Below, piece by piece: positions 61,229-64,000 of a stretch of DNA of 64,000 nt. The notes below the pieces were generated by a model that did not search any database, was not told the origin of the DNA, and saw nothing but the letters and a program-made list of their open reading frames with translations. Made by a program: the position numbers and the translations under genes. Position 1 is the first letter of the stretch; every line of letters begins with the position of its first letter. Source of the stretch: Bipolaris cookei (lineage: Eukaryota > Ascomycota > Dothideomycetes > Pleosporales > Pleosporaceae); NCBI GenBank assembly GCA_002286855.1, contig NRSV01000045.1, forward strand, positions 1 through 64,000, given 5' to 3'.

Positions 61229-63005
61229 ATGGCACCCTTCCTAGGAACAGAACAAGACCAAAACAATCAGTCCACCCAAGCAAACGCCTTGCTGTTGGGT
61301 ACAAGAACAGCCCTGGACCAACTATTAACAAAGGCCAAAGACAACCTCCCTCAAGAGTCCCTCCAGCATATTACCAATGTCAAGTTCTCAACCGCCAACA
61401 CGGGCTCCCCGTACTTTCCAAGCCCATTGAAGCAGACGGAAGCAATCTCGGCCCTCAAGGCTGTCGAGGCAGGCGTTGCGTCTGCTATAGCTGATCTTCA
61501 CAATGATCAAAAAGATCGCCACATTGCAGTCGATCTTGAAAGAGCAACAGCTTTTCTCTTCTCGACCTACCTTACCACTGTAGGAGGCTTTGACAAGTCG
61601 AATCCCAAAGTTAAAAAGTTACTCAAAGGTAAGCAATGACAATCCAGACGCTCATATCAGTCACCTGACCAAGACAGACACCGACCTTCTCCAAGCCCAG
61701 TCTATTCTCTACCGCAGGTTGTCTGCAAATCTCTATGAGACCAAGAGACCGGGAGAGTACTTTCATCTGCATGGCTCCCTAGAGGCAACCAAAGCACTGA
61801 ACATGGTTGGCCTGGAAGGCTTCCGACCTGACCTGACCGATTACCACGAGTGCATCAAAGTAATCGAGGATCGCGTCCGACAATTTACGGTAGAAGAGCT
61901 AGAAGAAAAGAATCGGGCGATCAAACAAGCTGGTGTGACCTGCCTAAAATGGGATGACTTCCGAACTACTGAACATGGTCAAGCACTGATGCGGGAGTCC
62001 CCCTGGAAGGTAGAACCTCTGGAAGCCGACACGCCACCAACCCCACTACCCTTCCGAGCTTCACGTGCACCAAAGCCGCAGATCCTCTCTGGTATCCGTG
62101 TTCTTGAGCTTTGCCGAATCATTGCCGGGCCGGCAATGGGCCGTGGTCTTGCCGAGTATGGTGCAGAAGTCATCAAAGTTACATCGCCGAACCTGTCCGA
62201 TGTGCCTTTCTTCCAAGTGGATGCTAACATTGGAAAACATACAACCGACTTGAACTTGAAGGTTCCTCAGGACCGACAAGCTTTCGAAGAGCTCTTGCAA
62301 TCTGTAGATGTTGTTCTTGATGGCTACCGGCCTGGCAGCTTGAGCCGTCTTGGATATGGACCACAAAAAATGGTCGAATTGGCGAAGAAGCGTGGCAAGG
62401 GCATAGTATACATTGCTGAGAATTGCTTCGGCCACGTTGGACTATGGTCATCACGTCCAGGCTGGCAACAGATTGCAGACTGTGTTACCGGCGTGGCCTG
62501 GGCACAAGGTCAAGCAATGGGGCTGAACGAGCCCGTCGTACCGCCGTTCCCCATGAGCGACTACGGCACAGGCTGCATGGGCACTATCGCTGCCCTAGTT
62601 GGGCTCTACAAGCGGGCCAAGTCTGGTGGAAGCTATCTCGGTCTCACTTCTCTATGCCAATACGACATATTCCTGCTTCAACTTGGTCTCTACGACGACC
62701 GCACAATGGCCGAGCTCAAGAAGCAGCACGACAAAGAGTTCTTCGAGCTCCGACACTACGATTCAGTGGATGAGGTTGGCAAGCGGGCCCTCAAGACTAT
62801 GAGGAGAACACATCCAGAGCTCTTTGAGGACCGACATATGCAGGAGTGCTTTAGCAAGGGTTTCAACGCCAATGTCAGGACTATTCGGCCCGTGGTCAAC
62901 ATTGAAGGCTATTGGAACGGGTTCCTGCGCAGCTCGCGACCGAATGGTTTCGACAAACCTACGTGGGATGATTGGGAGGTTGATGAAGATTTATTACGAG
63001 CATAA
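61229..63005 (+). CDS. Second CoA-transferase family III protein (CaiB/BaiF)
   Basis: Two exons, 61229-61628 and 61678-63005, giving 575 aa. The 49-nt intron (donor GTAAGC, branch ACCTGACC, acceptor AGACAG) is fixed by phase and by alignment to the paralogue at 18734-20467. Start MAPFLGTEQ at 61229. Signature blocks: GIRVLELCRIIAGPAMGRGLAEYGAEVIKV, KHTTDLNLKVPQDR, LDGYRPGSLSRLGYG, and GIVYIAENCFGHVGLWSSRPGWQQIAD. The N-terminal half is degenerate, as in the paralogue, so both belong to the same long fungal subfamily. Likely role: CoA transfer onto a carboxylic acid in the cytosol or peroxisome; the substrate is unknown. The neighbouring divergent Zn2Cys6 gene is a candidate regulator. Confidence 0.9.
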
Positions 63006-64000
63006 TGTATCTTCCTTCCTTGTATCTAAGCGTTGTTTTTGTTTGTTCCTAGATCAGCCTCCTATTTCCCTGTAAGCATTACTGTACTAAATAGTCCCTT
63101 CCTGTCAAATCCCAAATGACCTTATGTGTCACCTTCTTCCCTTGCATTGTGCTCTTCATCACCTCGCCTGAGGCTTCGCCACAAGCTACACACATACCTT
63201 GCCAAGATGGTGTATTACACAGAACCCGCATTAGCCCCACCTCTCACATGCCCCCACCATCTAGACTTCCCACTCTTGTGTAAGCTGGTGCATCTTCCGA
63301 CAATGGGCGGCGGCGCCTACCAGTACACAACGCATCTGCATCTACCTCCATCTCATCATGACACGTGCACACGTGACATCCACACACTCACCCCACCCCC
63401 AAAATGATAAAAAAGAAGTCAAAACTATATCCCAATGCAGTCTATCTACCCTTGATATATATCTGTTTACGTATACCAGGGCACAACAACCCCAACAGCC
63501 TTTGCAACCGCAACCATGCATCCAGCACTTTAACCCCCATGTTCCGCCGCTCTCAACACTCCCGTTTCTCCTTACCTACCTAGCAAAAATAATCTGTATT
63601 CCTTGCAGTCCCGAAGTTTACCCTGAGTTTGCTCTTCCCTTCCCATCTTAGTCCCATCATCACCGCATCTAGCAAATCCCATCCTTAACACCCCTTACCC
63701 GATACCGATCCCGTCCTCTACGCAATGTATGCCTATTTGGTCCCCTTTTTGGTTTTTTTTTGAAAGATCGGACCGTAAAAGGATCCGGTTGGTTTTTCGG
63801 GCCCGAGAGGCGGTGCGGTGGGCGTGCTTGGCGGGGGTGTGGAGATCCGCCGTTGTTATCGCATGTTGAATATAGGTATTGCTACTATTGCTGCTTTGTG
63901 TAAGGACGTCGGTTGTTGCGCGGCTTTTGTTTACGGTAAGGAAGGTTACTAGGGAAAGATGCATGATTATGGGTCTTGAGTGTTTATTTTGGGAAGGTTG
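63006..64000. other. Intergenic stretch at the right window edge
   Basis: About 1 kb with C- and A-rich low-complexity runs (63340-63520) and a T-run at 63750-63762. The small frames show nothing recognisable. The left part should be the 3' untranslated region of the CoA-transferase gene. Confidence 0.45.

Noticed and set aside
1..64000. CRISPR arrays, bacterial operons or rRNA genes
   Set aside because: None seen. The sequence is eukaryotic with spliceosomal introns; the short tandem repeats are microsatellites.

Overview
The window is nuclear DNA from a filamentous ascomycete, most likely a dothideomycete of the order Pleosporales. Reasons: mostly single-copy genes on both strands, spliceosomal introns of about 50-100 nt with GT-AG ends and CTRAY branch sites close to the acceptor, a TEF1 gene with the usual fungal ATGGG|T first exon, Fot1/Pogo DDE transposons, a Zn2Cys6 regulator, and N-terminal layouts (PRP24, homeobox-C2H2) that I know from Pleosporales. 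The species cannot be fixed from the sequence alone.

Layout. 1-1.44 kb: right part of a Fot1/Pogo transposon that leaves the window to the left. 1.9-5.6 kb: PAS-domain kinase. 7.0-8.6 kb: Laa2/aftiphilin-like adaptor accessory protein. 9.7-13.1 kb: TEF1 (eEF1A), whose coding sequence is split by a 1.57-kb intervening sequence. 14.9-16.3 kb: secreted M14 carboxypeptidase. 17.95-23.8 kb: a GNAT gene, then a small catabolic-looking group made of a CaiB/BaiF CoA-transferase, a divergent 3-hydroxyacyl-CoA-dehydrogenase-type enzyme and a YWTD/SMP-30-like propeller. 24.1-26.1 kb: tRNA-Arg(ACG) and a second, interrupted Pogo element with perfect terminal inverted repeats. 26.4-27.3 kb: Nudix gene. 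29.9-31.9 kb: ferric-reductase-like oxidase, followed by a 3.8-kb stretch without a credible gene. 35.7-57 kb: a nuclear/RNA-biology stretch: orphan nuclear protein, PRP24, mitochondrial uL22m, UTP15, homeobox-C2H2 factor, an alpha/beta hydrolase, a coiled-coil protein, SF3B5, a YAR1-like ankyrin protein and RPC11. 57.3-63.0 kb: Zn2Cys6 regulator divergent from a second CaiB/BaiF CoA-transferase. The last kilobase is empty.

Most unusual feature. The TEF1 intron between codons for ...YYVTV and IDAPGH cannot be removed in frame as one GT-AG intron. It resolves as a twin spliceosomal intron (stwintron): a 52-nt internal intron sits between the first and second nucleotide of the external donor, and its removal creates a GTATGT donor that gives the exact EF1A reading frame. 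The roughly 1.5-kb external intron carries, on the same strand, a degenerate gene for a GIY-YIG nuclease-like protein with a C-terminal pair of C2H2 zinc fingers. That architecture recalls intron-borne homing endonucleases, but here it lies in a nuclear spliceosomal intron of a highly conserved gene. The gene copy has one frameshift and two in-frame stops, so it looks like a relic.

Gene models below were built by hand from splice signals and reading-frame phase. Each stated model is phase-consistent across all exons, but transcript evidence was not available.
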